Shown here: one piece after another, positions 45,161 through 54,554 of the stretch
How positions within the stretch are numbered: position 1 is the stretch's first letter
How the letters are laid out: every line of letters starts with the position of its first letter
Assembly (NCBI RefSeq): GCF_001050015.1
Contig: NZ_CVTB01000088.1
Coordinates: 17,520 to 81,519 of the forward strand
Reading direction: 5' to 3'
Source: Mycolicibacterium malmesburyense
GTDB lineage: Bacteria; Actinomycetota; Actinomycetes; Mycobacteriales; Mycobacteriaceae
DNA: 64,000 nucleotides
The notes under the pieces: model-generated
Told to the model about the DNA's origin: nothing
Database searches by the model: none
Seen by the model: the letters and a program-made list of their open reading frames with translations, nothing else
Position numbers and translations under genes: made by a program

Positions 45161-46059
45161 GCCGGACGGATTCGGACAGCTGGGATCTGGCGTCGAGCGT
45201 GGGCACCACGGCCACGATGGTCGCGGCCGCCCGCGCCATCGCCAGCCGCGAGGACGACCCGCTCTTCGACGATCCGTATGCCGCTCCCCTGGTGCGCGCG
45301 GTCGGCATCGACTTCTTCACCGGCCTGATCGACGGGGGCATCGAGGGGCGGGACATCGACGGTGCCGGGGCCGACTTCATGGCGAGGATGATCGCGGTGC
45401 GGACGCGGTTCTTCGACGACTTCTTCGTCAACTCGACGACCGCGGGCGTGCGGCAGGCGGTGATCCTGGCCTCCGGATTGGACTCGCGGTCCTATCGGTT
45501 GCCGTGGCCCGACGGGACCGTCGTCTACGAGATCGACCAGCCGCAGGTCATCGAGTTCAAGACCGCGACGCTGGCCTCACTGGGGGCCAGCCCGTCGGCG
45601 CAGCTGCGCACCGTCGGTATCGATTTGCGTGAGGACTGGCCGAAAGCGTTGCAAGACAGCGGTTTCGATCCGGCACAGCCGACCGCGTGGAGCGCCGAGG
45701 GGCTGCTCGTCTATCTGCCACCCGACGCCCAGGACCGGCTGTTCGACGACATCGGGGCGCTGAGCGCGCCGGGCAGCAAGTTGGCCACCGAATACCATCC
45801 GGACGCCGCGGCGACGATCGGCGAACGCAGCAAGGCGATCAGCGAGCAGTGGGGCGACAACGGCGCCCATCTCGACATCTCGCACCTCTTCTACGCCGGC
45901 GAGCGCCGGCATGTCGGCGACTATCTCACCGAGCACGGCTGGCGGGTGTCGGCGCGGAACCGCCCCGAGGTCTTCGCCGCATACGGCCGGATCTTTCCCG
46001 ACACCGATCTGCTTGCACCCATGCGCGATTCGCTCGCGATCATCGCGACCCGAAACTGA
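45157..46059 (+). CDS. SAM-dependent methyltransferase, TIGR00027 type (copy 2)
   Basis: The 300-residue paralogue has the same blocks ([76 protein letters not shown]). It overlaps copy 1 by 4 bp (ATGA). Tandem duplication is clear from near-identical motifs at the same spacing, but the C-terminal substrate-binding part differs, which suggests different acceptors. Confidence 0.92.
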   Translation: MSRTDSDSWDLASSVGTTATMVAAARAIASREDDPLFDDPYAAPLVRAVGIDFFTGLIDGGIEGRDIDGAGADFMARMIAVRTRFFDDFFVNSTTAGVRQAVILASGLDSRSYRLPWPDGTVVYEIDQPQVIEFKTATLASLGASPSAQLRTVGIDLREDWPKALQDSGFDPAQPTAWSAEGLLVYLPPDAQDRLFDDIGALSAPGSKLATEYHPDAAATIGERSKAISEQWGDNGAHLDISHLFYAGERRHVGDYLTEHGWRVSARNRPEVFAAYGRIFPDTDLLAPMRDSLAIIATRN

Positions 46060-46067
46060 GGAGCACC

Positions 46068-46967
46068 ATGGCACGCAGCGACAACGACACCTGGGATCTG
46101 GCCTCCAGCGTCGGCTCGACCGCGACGATGGTCGCCGCGCAGCGCGTCCTGAGCCACCGCGAGGGCCTGATCGACGACCCGTACGCCGAACCGTTGGTGC
46201 GCGCGGTCGGGCTGGACTTTTTCGTGCGCGCGCTCGACGGCGAGATCTCGCTCGACGCCATCGACCCTCGGTTCAACACCCGCCGAGCGGCCGAGGGTAT
46301 GGCCGTGCGCACCCGCCATTTCGATCGGATGTTCGCCGACGCCAGCGCCGCGGGTGTACGCCAGGCGGTGATCTTGGCCTCCGGACTCGACGCCCGCGCC
46401 TACCGCCTGGCGTGGCCGGCGGGCACCACCGTCTACGAACTCGATCAGCCGGACGTGATCGCCTTTAAGAGCAACACGCTGGCGGCGCTGGGTGCCGAAC
46501 CGACCGCCGAGCGGCGTGCGGTGGCGATCGATTTGCGCGAGGACTGGCCGAAAGCGCTGCTGGACAACGGTTTCGATCCGACGAGGCCGACGGCATGGAG
46601 CGCCGAGGGGCTACTGATCTACCTGCCACCGGAGGCGCAGGATCTGCTGTTCGACCGGATCGACGAGCTGAGCGCGCCGGGTAGCCGGATCGCGACCGAG
46701 CACATCCCCGACGTCAGCATGTTCGCCGACGAACGCTCACGAGAGATCGCCGAGCGGTTACAGGCCTACGGACAGAACATCGAGATGGGCGAGCTCATCT
46801 ACCACGGCGCGCGTAACGACGTCGTCGACTACCTCACCGACCGCGGCTGGGACGTCACCACACAGAAGATGCCAGACGCGTACGCCGCCAACGGTTTCAC
46901 GTTCGACGAGGAGAGCACGATCGGCTTGTTCACCGACATGAGTTACCTGTCGGCCGTCAAGCGCTGA
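46068..46967 (+). CDS. SAM-dependent methyltransferase, TIGR00027 type (copy 3)
   Basis: The 299-residue third paralogue begins 8 bp after copy 2 with GAGGAG as the ribosome-binding site. Family blocks are [69 protein letters not shown] and [20 protein letters not shown]. It is convergent with sppA. Confidence 0.92.
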   Translation: MARSDNDTWDLASSVGSTATMVAAQRVLSHREGLIDDPYAEPLVRAVGLDFFVRALDGEISLDAIDPRFNTRRAAEGMAVRTRHFDRMFADASAAGVRQAVILASGLDARAYRLAWPAGTTVYELDQPDVIAFKSNTLAALGAEPTAERRAVAIDLREDWPKALLDNGFDPTRPTAWSAEGLLIYLPPEAQDLLFDRIDELSAPGSRIATEHIPDVSMFADERSREIAERLQAYGQNIEMGELIYHGARNDVVDYLTDRGWDVTTQKMPDAYAANGFTFDEESTIGLFTDMSYLSAVKR

Positions 46968-46976
46968 CCCGGTCGC

Positions 46977-48773
46977 TCAGAACCGGTGCTCGCCGAGCCA
47001 CAGTGCGCTGAGGCCCCCCAGCGAGCGCTCCGTCTGGTCGATCAACTGCGCCACCGATCGCCCCACCATCCCGACGACGGCGTCGGGCAGCGATGCCGCC
47101 GGCTGCGACGACGGCTTGGGCCGCAACCGGTCCATCAGCGACGAACCGGGATAGGAGACGATGCGCGCCTCGGCGTCGGCGTCCAACCCCGCCAGCACCT
47201 TGGCCCGCGTGATCGCGGTGCGCAGCCCGCCGAGGTGGTCGACCAACCCGCGATCGTGTGCGTCGGCACCGGTCCAAACCCGGCCGCGCGCAACGGCATC
47301 GACGGCCTCGACGCTCAATTTGCGGCTCACCGCGACCCGCTCGATGAAATCCGTGTAGAGCAGGTCGGCCTCGGCCTCCACGAGCGCGCGCTGTTCGTCG
47401 GTGAAGGGCTCGTTGAGCGACCAGGCGTCGGCGTTGCGGTTGGTGCGCACCCTGCCGGACCCGACGCCGAGCCGACTCTTGAGCTCACGGGCCACCAGCT
47501 TGCCGGCCAGCACGCCGATCGACCCGGTGATGGTGCCGGGATTCGCGACGATCTCGTCGGCGGCCATCGCCACGTAGTAGCCGCCCGACGCCGCGACCGC
47601 ACCCATCGACGCGACGACCGGCTTGCCCTTGTCGCGCGCCCGATGCACCTCGCGCCAGATGGTTTCCGATCCGGTGACCGAACCGCCGGGGCTGTCCACC
47701 CGCACCACGATCGCCGAAACCTCGTCGGATGCCGCGGCCTCGCGCAGCGCGGCGGCGATCGTGTCCCCGCCCGCGCTCGAGCTACCCAGAGGCAGCGGTT
47801 GGCTGCCGCCACGACCGCTCACGATCTCGCCGTGCACGGTCACGACCGCGATGGTCGCCTTCCTCCGACCGGGGATCGGCGGGGTCGGCAGGGCCTGACG
47901 GCCGGCCGTCGCCCGCGCATACCGGGACAGGAACAACCGCGGCGGCGCGTCCTCGGAGTCCGCGTCCGACCCAGGCGTGAAGTCCGGTGCGCCAACCAGT
48001 TCGGCGATGCGCGTGTAGGCCTCGTCACGGAAACCGACGTGGTCGATCAACCTGCCGGCCAAGGCGTCGTCGCGTAACAGCGGCGCCTTGTCGGCGAGGG
48101 CGTCGACCTCCTCGGGGTCGATGTGACGCGACTGGGCCACCGCCTCCACCACCTGGGCGTGCAGGCTTTGGATCAACCGCTCGTCCGCTTCGCGATGGGC
48201 CTCGGTATAGCCGTCCTCGGTGAAACGGTTTGCCGCTGACTTGTATTCGCCGCGCGCGATGAACTGGGCCTCGACTCCGATCTTGTCGAGCGCACCGCGC
48301 AGGAACATCGCGTTGGTCGCGAATCCCACCAGGCCCACCGTGCCCGCCGGCTGCATCCAGACCTCCCGGAACGCCGACGCCAGGTAGTACGACAGCGTGC
48401 CGGGGTAGGTCTCGGCCCACGCGAGTGAGGGCTTGGCGTCGCTGAACGCGGCGATGGCCGAACGCAATTCCTGCACCGCGCCCGGTGATGCGGCCGGCAA
48501 CTGCACCCGCGCGACCAGCCCGGCCACCCGGTCGTCCCTTGCCGCCCGGTGGATCGCCGCGACGGCCTCGCCCAACAGCAGCGGCTTTCCCACCCCGGAG
48601 ATCAGCGCGAGCGGGTCGAACCCGCCGGTCTCGTTCGGCACCGACGTCAGATCGAGCTCGAGCACGCAGCCGTTCGGCACACCGTTGTGGCGGGCGGTGT
48701 CGATGCGCCGGGCCAGCGCGCGGGCGTCGGCCAGACCGGGGAGTCCGGACATGCCGGGCAGGAAGGCGAACAT
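46977..48773 (-). CDS. sppA: Signal peptide peptidase SppA (protease IV)
   Basis: The 598-residue protein has two S49 domains in tandem, the long SppA type. The general-base lysine K178 is in the N-terminal half (ARGEYKSAANRFTED) and the nucleophilic serine S396 in the C-terminal half (MGAVAASGGYYVAMAADEI), preceded by VRVDSPGGSVTGSE. It degrades leftover signal peptides at the membrane. A strong N-terminal membrane anchor is not evident, as in some mycobacterial relatives. It lies between the methyltransferases and the ribosomal operon, like Rv0724. Confidence 0.94.
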   Translation of the reverse strand: MFAFLPGMSGLPGLADARALARRIDTARHNGVPNGCVLELDLTSVPNETGGFDPLALISGVGKPLLLGEAVAAIHRAARDDRVAGLVARVQLPAASPGAVQELRSAIAAFSDAKPSLAWAETYPGTLSYYLASAFREVWMQPAGTVGLVGFATNAMFLRGALDKIGVEAQFIARGEYKSAANRFTEDGYTEAHREADERLIQSLHAQVVEAVAQSRHIDPEEVDALADKAPLLRDDALAGRLIDHVGFRDEAYTRIAELVGAPDFTPGSDADSEDAPPRLFLSRYARATAGRQALPTPPIPGRRKATIAVVTVHGEIVSGRGGSQPLPLGSSSAGGDTIAAALREAAASDEVSAIVVRVDSPGGSVTGSETIWREVHRARDKGKPVVASMGAVAASGGYYVAMAADEIVANPGTITGSIGVLAGKLVARELKSRLGVGSGRVRTNRNADAWSLNEPFTDEQRALVEAEADLLYTDFIERVAVSRKLSVEAVDAVARGRVWTGADAHDRGLVDHLGGLRTAITRAKVLAGLDADAEARIVSYPGSSLMDRLRPKPSSQPAASLPDAVVGMVGRSVAQLIDQTERSLGGLSALWLGEHRF

Positions 48774-48825
48774 GGTTCGAGCGTACCGATGCCGCCCCGC
48801 GCCTCGCCCCGTCTACCGTGAGGCC

Positions 48826-49752
48826 GTGCGATTCGACATCTCCCTCCCCCAGCGCGTGGCGGCCGGGTTCGACGCCGAGGGCACTCGCGCCTACCTGGCC
48901 CGGGCCGAGGAGTTGGGCTTCACGGGTGGGTGGACGCTCGAGCAGACGATCGGCCCTTCGCCGCTGCTGGCACCGCTGGAACTGCTCGCCTGGGCCGCGG
49001 GGAACACCGAGCGGATCCGCCTGGGGGTGGCCGTGCTGGTCACCACGTTGCACGACCCGCTGCAACTGGCGTCGGCGGTGACGGCCGTCGACCAACTCAG
49101 CCATGGACGCCTCGACTTGGGCGTGGCCCCGGGCGGTGGCACCCGCAAGTTCGCCGCCTTCGGCGTCGAACCCGCGACCTTCATCCGCACCTTCACCGAG
49201 GGACTCGAGTTGATGAAGGCGGCGTGGAAGGACGAACCCAAGGTGACGTACCGCGGCCGCTTTCGAGACCTCGACGAGCTGCCGATCCAACCCAAGCCCG
49301 TACAACGACCACACCCGCCGATCTGGTTCGGCGCCAACGCTCCTCGCGCCATCGCGAGGGCGGTGCGGCACGGCGACGCGTTTCTGGGAGCGGGCTCCTC
49401 CACGACGGCCGCGTTCAGCGGCGCGGTCACGACCGTGCGTCGCGAACTCGACGAGCAGGGCCGGGACGCAACGGCTTTCACGATCGGCAAGCGAGTGTAC
49501 CTGATCGTCGACGACGACCCCGCACGCGCCAGGGAGCGGGTGCTGGCCGGCCTGCACCGCATCTACGGCGGCATGGCAGGCATCGACGCCGTTCCGGTCT
49601 CGGGCACACCGGCCGACGTCGCCCGCGGGTTGCGGGGAGTCATCGACGCGGGCGCCGAGATGCTGCTGCTCAACCCGGTCGGGGAGAACGTCGCCGAAGA
49701 CCGCGAACAGATGGAACGGCTGGCGGCAGAGGTGATCCCGCAATTGGGATGA
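48826..49752 (+). CDS. Luciferase-like (LLM class) oxidoreductase
   Basis: The 308-residue TIM-barrel flavin/F420 oxidoreductase has LPQRVAAGFDAEGTRAYLAR, GGWTLEQTIGPSPLLAPLEL, RIRLGVAVLVTTLHDPLQLA, HGRLDLGVAPGGG and PHPPIWFGANAPRAIARAVR. GTG 48826 is the likely start. It is divergent from sppA across 52 bp. F420 use is common in mycobacterial members but cannot be read from the sequence here. Confidence 0.88.
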   Translation: MRFDISLPQRVAAGFDAEGTRAYLARAEELGFTGGWTLEQTIGPSPLLAPLELLAWAAGNTERIRLGVAVLVTTLHDPLQLASAVTAVDQLSHGRLDLGVAPGGGTRKFAAFGVEPATFIRTFTEGLELMKAAWKDEPKVTYRGRFRDLDELPIQPKPVQRPHPPIWFGANAPRAIARAVRHGDAFLGAGSSTTAAFSGAVTTVRRELDEQGRDATAFTIGKRVYLIVDDDPARARERVLAGLHRIYGGMAGIDAVPVSGTPADVARGLRGVIDAGAEMLLLNPVGENVAEDREQMERLAAEVIPQLG

Positions 49753-49816
49753 TGCCGAAGGTTTGCTGACGGTTAGCTGATTTAACATTTATTGATCTTG
49801 GTGGTAAACCGGAATC

Positions 49817-50101
49817 ATGATCGCGAAACTGAGAACCCTCGCCCCGCTGCTGATGGCGGGCGCGGCCGCGACGGCGATCGCCGCGGCTCCGATTGCCGTC
49901 GCCCAGAGCTACCCGGGCGCGCCATCCCATTACGTCACGCAGGGACCCGATTACGGCGGTTGCACCGCCGACGGCACGTGCGGCCGCGGCGGTCCGGACG
50001 GCGGCGGGGGCTGCACCGCCGACGGGGTCTGCGGTCACGGCGGCCCGTGGGGTGGCGGTGGCTGCGTGCCCGGCGTCGGATGCTTCGAGTGGCGGCAGTA
50101 G
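49817..50101 (+). CDS. Small exported Cys/Gly-rich repeat protein
   Basis: The 94-residue protein has a clear Sec signal peptide (KLRTLAPLLMAGAAATAIAA, cleavage likely after AVAQS near residue 30). The mature part is dominated by GGCTADGTCGRGGPDGGGG and a second copy GGCTADGVCGHGGPWGGGG, then a third shortened unit GGCVPGVGCFEW. Six cysteines pair naturally as three CxxxxC units. The family was not recognised; it looks like a small cell-envelope or secreted disulfide-rich protein. Translation start ATG 49817; no good ribosome-binding site was seen. Confidence 0.72.
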   Translation: MIAKLRTLAPLLMAGAAATAIAAAPIAVAQSYPGAPSHYVTQGPDYGGCTADGTCGRGGPDGGGGCTADGVCGHGGPWGGGGCVPGVGCFEWRQ

Positions 50102-50102
50102 C

Positions 50103-50456
50103 TCAGCGGCCCATGAAGCGGGCGTGCTGTGGGCAGTAGACGCCGACCGCTGCGCGCATCAGGCCGGCGGCCTGCCCACGGTCGATTCCGGTGCTCGTGA
50201 GGCGATTGACCACCCCGCGCACCACGGGAACGGGGTTGGCGGTACCGGTCAACCCGGTGGTGAGCATGTCGCAGATCCCGTGGCCCAACGCCGGCAGGTC
50301 CGTTTCGCCGAGCGGGATGTCCAGCGCGGCGACCTGATCGGCGAACTTCGCGTCCACGGCGGCGTTCTCATCCTGGGCATGCGCGGTCGCCGTGCCCGCG
50401 GACAACGCCAGACCGGCGGCCACGGCGGCGAAGGTGAGCCGGCGGATGGGGGTCAT
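50103..50456 (-). CDS. DUF732 secreted protein
   Basis: The 117-residue protein is of the mycobacterial DUF732 type. A signal peptide covers about residues 1-28 (RRLTFAAVAAGLALSAGTAT), and the mature domain has the family pattern of small helices with two cysteines (HGICDMLTTG and GVYCPQHARF) that probably form a disulfide. ATG 50456 has AGGAG 5 bases upstream. The function is unknown in the family. It is convergent with the Cys/Gly-rich gene (1-bp gap). Confidence 0.88.
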   Translation of the reverse strand: MTPIRRLTFAAVAAGLALSAGTATAHAQDENAAVDAKFADQVAALDIPLGETDLPALGHGICDMLTTGLTGTANPVPVVRGVVNRLTSTGIDRGQAAGLMRAAVGVYCPQHARFMGR

Positions 50457-50530
50457 GTCTGCTCCTGAGGGTTCGCGCCTACGCACAATATCGGTCGACG
50501 CCTCACGGCGTTACGCCCACCCGAACAGGA

Positions 50531-50557
50531 AAGCCCCCGCCGTGATGGCAGGGGCTT
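50531..50557 (-). terminator. Terminator of the spc ribosomal operon
   Basis: A strong hairpin follows rplO on the minus strand: an 11-bp stem from AAGCCCCTGCC and GGCGGGGGCTT with a 5-base loop, starting about 15 bases after the rplO stop. The T-run after it is weak (TCCTGTTC), as is common in mycobacteria. Confidence 0.75.
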
Positions 50558-50571
50558 CCGGTCGACAGGGG

Positions 50572-51015
50572 TTACAGCTCGGTCACCGAACCGCCCGCGG
50601 ATGTGATCTTCTCGCGGGCGCTGCCGCTGAACTTGTGCGCGGTGACGTTCACCTTGACGGTGAGCTTGCCGTCGCCGAGCACCTTCACCAGCGTGTTCTT
50701 GCGTACCGCACCCGCGGCCACCAGTTCGTCGACGCCGACATCGCCGCCCTTGGGGAAGAGCTTGTTGATGTCGCCGACGTTGACGACCTCGTACTCGGTG
50801 CGGAAGCGGTTGCGGAAGCCCTTGAGCTTCGGCAGCCGCATGTGGATCGGCATCTGGCCGCCCTCGAACGTCGCGGGGACGTTCTTGCGGGCCTTGGTGC
50901 CCTTGGTGCCGCGACCCGCGGTCTTACCCTTCGAACCCTCACCGCGACCCACCCGGGTCTTGGCGGTCTTCGAGCCGGGCGCCGGCTTCAGGTCGTGCAG
51001 TTTGATAGGTGTCAT
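50572..51015 (-). CDS. rplO: 50S ribosomal protein L15
   Basis: The 147-residue L15 begins [20 protein letters not shown], with the glycine/basic [20 protein letters not shown] region and the [20 protein letters not shown] block. It is the last gene of the spc operon here and overlaps the rpmD stop by 4 bp; secY does not follow directly. Confidence 0.97.
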   Translation of the reverse strand: MTPIKLHDLKPAPGSKTAKTRVGRGEGSKGKTAGRGTKGTKARKNVPATFEGGQMPIHMRLPKLKGFRNRFRTEYEVVNVGDINKLFPKGGDVGVDELVAAGAVRKNTLVKVLGDGKLTVKVNVTAHKFSGSAREKITSAGGSVTEL

Positions 51016-51236
51016 GCTTTAGCCTTCCGCTCTTCGCGCGAGCGCTCATCGCCGGCCTCCACTGCTTCTACTTTTACGAGGTGATGCACGGTCTTGATCA
51101 GGCCGCGCGTCTGCGCGTTGTCCTCGCGGACGACGGACTGGCGGATCTTGCGCAGCCCCAACGACCGCAGGCTCTCACGCTGCTTCCACCGCGCACCGAT
51201 GGTGCTGCGCACCTGGGTGATCCTCAGTTCTGCCAT
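51012..51236 (-). CDS. rpmD: 50S ribosomal protein L30 with repeat-derived tail
   Basis: L30 with 74 residues has the core [20 protein letters not shown] and [20 protein letters not shown], typical of mycobacteria. Known L30 proteins are near 60-65 residues. The extra C-terminal [13 protein letters not shown] is encoded by a short dispersed repeat (51030-51052) that is also found upstream of rpsN, so the tail appears to have been added by a repeat insertion. Confidence 0.95.
   Translation of the reverse strand: MAELRITQVRSTIGARWKQRESLRSLGLRKIRQSVVREDNAQTRGLIKTVHHLVKVEAVEAGDERSREERKAKA
51030..51052. repeat. Short dispersed repeat, copy 1 (inside rpmD 3' end)
   Basis: A 23-bp sequence, starting CTCTTCGCGC and ending CGCTCATCGC on the plus strand, recurs at 53458-53480 with one difference. 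It has partial internal symmetry (GCGCGAGCGC region) and adds a charged tail to L30. Confidence 0.65.
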
Positions 51237-51238
51237 GG

Positions 51239-51898
51239 TTACGACCCCTCACGCGCAGCCGACGCGGCGAGCGCCTCGGCCTCTCGGCGCGCCCGCAGCA
51301 TGCCCGCGGGCGCCACGTCCTCGATCGGCAGGCCACGCCGGGCCGCGACCTCTTCGGGCCGCTGCAGCAGCTTCAGCGCGGCAACGGTGGCGTGCACCAC
51401 GTTGATCGCGTTGTCGCTGCCCAGCGACTTGGCCAGGATGTCGTGCACGCCGGCACATTCCAGCACCGCACGGGCTGCACCGCCGGCGATCACACCGGTA
51501 CCGGGGCTGGCCGGACGCAACATCACGACACCGGCGGCGGCTTCGCCCTGGACCGGGTGGGTGATGGTGCCGCCGATGAGCGGAACACGGAAGAAGTTCT
51601 TGCGGGCCTCTTCGACGCCCTTGGCGATGGCGGCCGGAACCTCCTTGGCCTTGCCGTAGCCGACGCCGACCATGCCCTTGCCGTCGCCGACGATCACCAG
51701 CGCAGTGAAGCTGAACCGGCGACCACCCTTGACCACCTTGGACACGCGGTTGATCGACACGACGCGCTCGAGGTAGTTGCTCTTGTCGCCGCCGTCGCGG
51801 CCACGACCGCCGCGATCGTCGCGGCGGCCACGTCCGTCGCGGTCGCCTCGCGAGCCGCGGCCGTCCTGGGGGCCGCCGGCTGTTGCCTGTTCGGCCAT
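51239..51898 (-). CDS. rpsE: 30S ribosomal protein S5
   Basis: S5 of about 219 residues has an N-terminal mycobacterial extension rich in Arg, Asp and Gly ([20 protein letters not shown]), then [40 protein letters not shown] and the C-terminal [20 protein letters not shown]. An ATG one codon upstream (51901) is equally possible; AAGGA lies just before. Confidence 0.97.
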   Translation of the reverse strand: MAEQATAGGPQDGRGSRGDRDGRGRRDDRGGRGRDGGDKSNYLERVVSINRVSKVVKGGRRFSFTALVIVGDGKGMVGVGYGKAKEVPAAIAKGVEEARKNFFRVPLIGGTITHPVQGEAAAGVVMLRPASPGTGVIAGGAARAVLECAGVHDILAKSLGSDNAINVVHATVAALKLLQRPEEVAARRGLPIEDVAPAGMLRARREAEALAASAAREGS

Positions 51899-51932
51899 CA
51901 TGCAGTCCTTCCCATTGTGTTGAAGTCAGTCA

Positions 51933-52352
51933 TCAGAATTGCAGTCCGCCCTCGCGCGCCGCGTCGGCCAGCGCCGCGATCCGTCCACCGTAGGTGTAGC
52001 CACCGCGGTCGAACACGACCTTGTCGATACCTGCGGCCTTCGCGCGCTCGGCGATCAGCTGACCGACCCGCACGCTGTGGGCCTTCTTGTCGCCGTCGAC
52101 CGCGCGCACATCGGCCTCGATCGACGACGCGGCGGCCAGCGTGGTGCCGTTGAGGTCGTTCACCAGTTGCACGTGAATGTGCCGCGACGAACGGTTGACC
52201 ACCAACCGCGGCACCTCTGCGGTGCCGGAGATCTTCTTGCGCAACCGCGCGTGACGACGCAGTCGAGCCACCCTGCGGGCCTCGGAGATGTTGCGGCCCA
52301 CGGGCCTGTGCGTCGGCGCTGCCGAAGCCGATTCCTTTGTGGTTGAAGCCAT
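51933..52352 (-). CDS. rplR: 50S ribosomal protein L18
   Basis: The 139-residue L18 binds 5S rRNA. It has [40 protein letters not shown] and the C-terminal [20 protein letters not shown]. It starts 2 bp after rplF ends. Confidence 0.97.
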   Translation of the reverse strand: MASTTKESASAAPTHRPVGRNISEARRVARLRRHARLRKKISGTAEVPRLVVNRSSRHIHVQLVNDLNGTTLAAASSIEADVRAVDGDKKAHSVRVGQLIAERAKAAGIDKVVFDRGGYTYGGRIAALADAAREGGLQF

Positions 52353-52354
52353 GT

Positions 52355-52894
52355 CTACTTACCTGTCTTTCCGACCTTGCGGCGGATCTGCTCGCCCTCG
52401 TAGCGGATCCCCTTGCCCTTGTAGGGGTCGCTCTTGCGCAGGCGGCGGATGTTCGCCGCGACCTGGCCGACCTTCTGCTTGTCGATGCCGGAGATCGAGA
52501 ACTTCGTCGGCGTCTCCACCGCGAACGTCACACCCTCGGGCGCGTTGATCGTCACCGGATGGCTGTAACCCAACGCGAACTCGAGGTTGGAACCCTTGAG
52601 CTGCACGCGGTAACCGACACCGAAGATCTCCATCTTGGTGGTGTACCCCTCGGTGACCCCGGTGATCAGGTTCGACACCAGCGTGCGGGACAGCCCGTGC
52701 AGCGAACGGCTGTGCCGATCGTCGTCGGGACGCGTCACCACGATGGCACCGTCGTCGTCACGGGACACCCGAATCGGTTCGGCCACCTGAAGTTCCAGGG
52801 TGCCCTTGGGCCCCTTGACCGACACGTTCTGTCCCTCGATCGACACGTCGACCCCGCTGGGGACCGGGACCGGCTGCTTTCCAATACGCGACAT
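52355..52894 (-). CDS. rplF: 50S ribosomal protein L6
   Basis: The 179-residue L6 begins [20 protein letters not shown] and ends with the [20 protein letters not shown] signature near the C-terminus. It lies between rpsH (21-bp gap) and rplR. Confidence 0.97.
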   Translation of the reverse strand: MSRIGKQPVPVPSGVDVSIEGQNVSVKGPKGTLELQVAEPIRVSRDDDGAIVVTRPDDDRHSRSLHGLSRTLVSNLITGVTEGYTTKMEIFGVGYRVQLKGSNLEFALGYSHPVTINAPEGVTFAVETPTKFSISGIDKQKVGQVAANIRRLRKSDPYKGKGIRYEGEQIRRKVGKTGK

Positions 52895-52915
52895 TTGAGC
52901 TCTACTCCTTCTCGC

Positions 52916-53314
52916 CTACCACACGTACGCGAGGACTTCGCCGCCCACGCCCTCTTGGGACGCCTGGCGGTCGGTTCGCAGGCCCGACGACGTGGAGATG
53001 ATGGCCACGCCGAGGCCGCCGAGAACCCGCGGCAGGTTGGTGGATTTCGCGTACACCCGCAGACCGGGCTTGGACACGCGGCGCAGACCGGCGATGCTTC
53101 GCTCCCGGCTGGGGCCGTACTTCAGTTGCACGACAAGCGACTTGCCGACCCGAGCATCCTCGGTGTGGTAATCGGCGATGTAGCCCTCGCGCTTCAAGAT
53201 CTCGGCGATGTTGGCCTTGATCTTGGAGTGGGGCAGTGTCACCTCATCGTGGTACGCCGAATTGGCGTTGCGCAGACGTGTCAAGAAGTCTGCGATCGGG
53301 TCCGTCATAGTCAT
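52916..53314 (-). CDS. rpsH: 30S ribosomal protein S8
   Basis: The 132-residue S8 has [20 protein letters not shown] and the C-terminal signature [20 protein letters not shown]. The start may be either of two ATGs (53314 or 53308). A GAGGAG ribosome-binding site is present, lying inside a repeat-like stretch. Confidence 0.97.
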   Translation of the reverse strand: MTMTDPIADFLTRLRNANSAYHDEVTLPHSKIKANIAEILKREGYIADYHTEDARVGKSLVVQLKYGPSRERSIAGLRRVSKPGLRVYAKSTNLPRVLGGLGVAIISTSSGLRTDRQASQEGVGGEVLAYVW

Positions 53315-53482
53315 CGAGCGCTGCTCCTCTTCGTCGCTGCGCTCCGCATCGTCGTCATCGCGGTCATGACAGCGGTCTCACCTTTCTCGCGGTGGTTCCC
53401 GGTATCCGGGCCTGCCGCAACCTGTTTGGTTGGTCTGGTCTGTTGGCGTGCTCGCGACTCTTCGCGCAAGCGCTCATCGCTG
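53315..53482. other. Gap between rpsN and rpsH with repeat-like sequence
   Basis: This 168-bp spacer is unusually long for the spc operon. It has no credible gene. It holds GC-rich repetitive sequence near 53318-53352 (alternating GAGCGC, CTTCGTCGC, GCGCTCC) and the second copy of the short dispersed repeat at 53458-53480. Confidence 0.5.
53458..53480. repeat. Short dispersed repeat, copy 2 (downstream of rpsN)
   Basis: This is 22 of 23 bases identical to the repeat at 51030-51052 and lies immediately after the rpsN stop on the minus strand, again at a gene 3' end. It supports a mobile or recombining small element in this operon. Confidence 0.65.
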
Positions 53483-53668
53483 TTACCAGCTGCTCTTCTG
53501 CACGCCGGGCAGTTCGCCGGCGTGCGCCATCTCGCGCAGGCAGATCCGGCACAGGCCGAACTTGCGGAAGACGGCGTGTGGACGCCCGCAGCGCTGGCAG
53601 CGGGTGTATGCGCGCACCTTGAACTTCGGCTTCTTGTTGGCCTTGTTGACCAGTGCCTTCTTTGCCAT
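53483..53668 (-). CDS. rpsN: 30S ribosomal protein S14, zinc-binding type
   Basis: The 61-residue type Z S14 has the four-cysteine zinc motif in [20 protein letters not shown] then C (two CxxC pairs). This is the short zinc-requiring S14; mycobacteria also carry a zinc-independent paralogue elsewhere for zinc limitation. It follows rplE by 3 bp. Confidence 0.97.
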   Translation of the reverse strand: MAKKALVNKANKKPKFKVRAYTRCQRCGRPHAVFRKFGLCRICLREMAHAGELPGVQKSSW

Positions 53669-53671
53669 TAC

Positions 53672-54235
53672 TCAGTTCTCCTTGAACGGAAAGCCCAGCG
53701 CCCGCAACAGCGCTCGCCCTTCGTCGTCGTTCGTCGCCGAGGTGACGACGGTGATGTCCATGCCACGGGGGCGGTCGATGGAGTCCACGTCGATCTCGTG
53801 GAACACCGACTGCTCGGTGAGACCGAAGGTGTAGTTGCCCGTGCCGTCGAACTGCTTGGGCGACAGGCCGCGGAAGTCGCGGATACGGGGCAGCGCGATC
53901 GAGATCAACCGGTCGAGGAACTCCCACATCCGGTCGCCGCGCAGCGTGACGCGGGCACCGATCGGCATGCCCTCGCGAAGCTTGAACTGCGCGATGGACT
54001 TACGGGCCCGGCGGATCTCCGGCTTCTGGCCGGTGATCAGCGCGAGGTCGTTGACCGCACCGTTGATCAGCTTCGCGTCACGGGCGGCGTCGCCGACACC
54101 CATGTTGACGACCACCTTGACCACGCCAGGAATCTGCATGATGTTCGCGTAGCCGAACTCCTTGGCCAGCGCGTCGCGGATCTCCTCGCGGTAGCGCTGC
54201 TTGAGGCGCGGCAGTGTTTTCTCAGCTGTAGTCAT
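53672..54235 (-). CDS. rplE: 50S ribosomal protein L5
   Basis: The 187-residue L5 binds 5S rRNA. It has [40 protein letters not shown] and [20 protein letters not shown]. It starts 1 bp after rplX ends. Confidence 0.97.
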   Translation of the reverse strand: MTTAEKTLPRLKQRYREEIRDALAKEFGYANIMQIPGVVKVVVNMGVGDAARDAKLINGAVNDLALITGQKPEIRRARKSIAQFKLREGMPIGARVTLRGDRMWEFLDRLISIALPRIRDFRGLSPKQFDGTGNYTFGLTEQSVFHEIDVDSIDRPRGMDITVVTSATNDDEGRALLRALGFPFKEN

Positions 54236-54236
54236 C

Positions 54237-54554
54237 TCAGATGTCCTTGCCGTTGGTCTTGGCGATCCGGACCTTCTTGCCCGTCTCCTCGTCGATGCGG
54301 TATCCGACGCGGGTGGGCTTGCCGTCGGAGTCGACGACCATCACGTTCGAGACGTCGATCGGCGCCTCCTGGGTGACGATGCCGCCGGACTTGGCGCCGC
54401 GCTCAGTGCTCGACACCGCCGTGTGCTTCTTGATCCGGTTGACGCCCTCGACGAGCACCTTGTTGCGGGTCGGGTAGGCGACCAGCACCTTGCCCTTGGC
54501 GCCCTTGTCCTTACCGGAGATGACCAGGACGGTGTCGCCCTTGTGGACCTTCAT
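54237..54554 (-). CDS. rplX: 50S ribosomal protein L24
   Basis: The 105-residue L24 has the KOW motif [20 protein letters not shown] at the N-terminus and [20 protein letters not shown] near the end. It is directly adjacent to rplN. Confidence 0.97.
   Translation of the reverse strand: MKVHKGDTVLVISGKDKGAKGKVLVAYPTRNKVLVEGVNRIKKHTAVSSTERGAKSGGIVTQEAPIDVSNVMVVDSDGKPTRVGYRIDEETGKKVRIAKTNGKDI

Noticed and set aside
53315..53482. Small gene in the rpsN-rpsH gap
   Set aside because: Short open frames exist but lack start context and consist of repeat-derived sequence.
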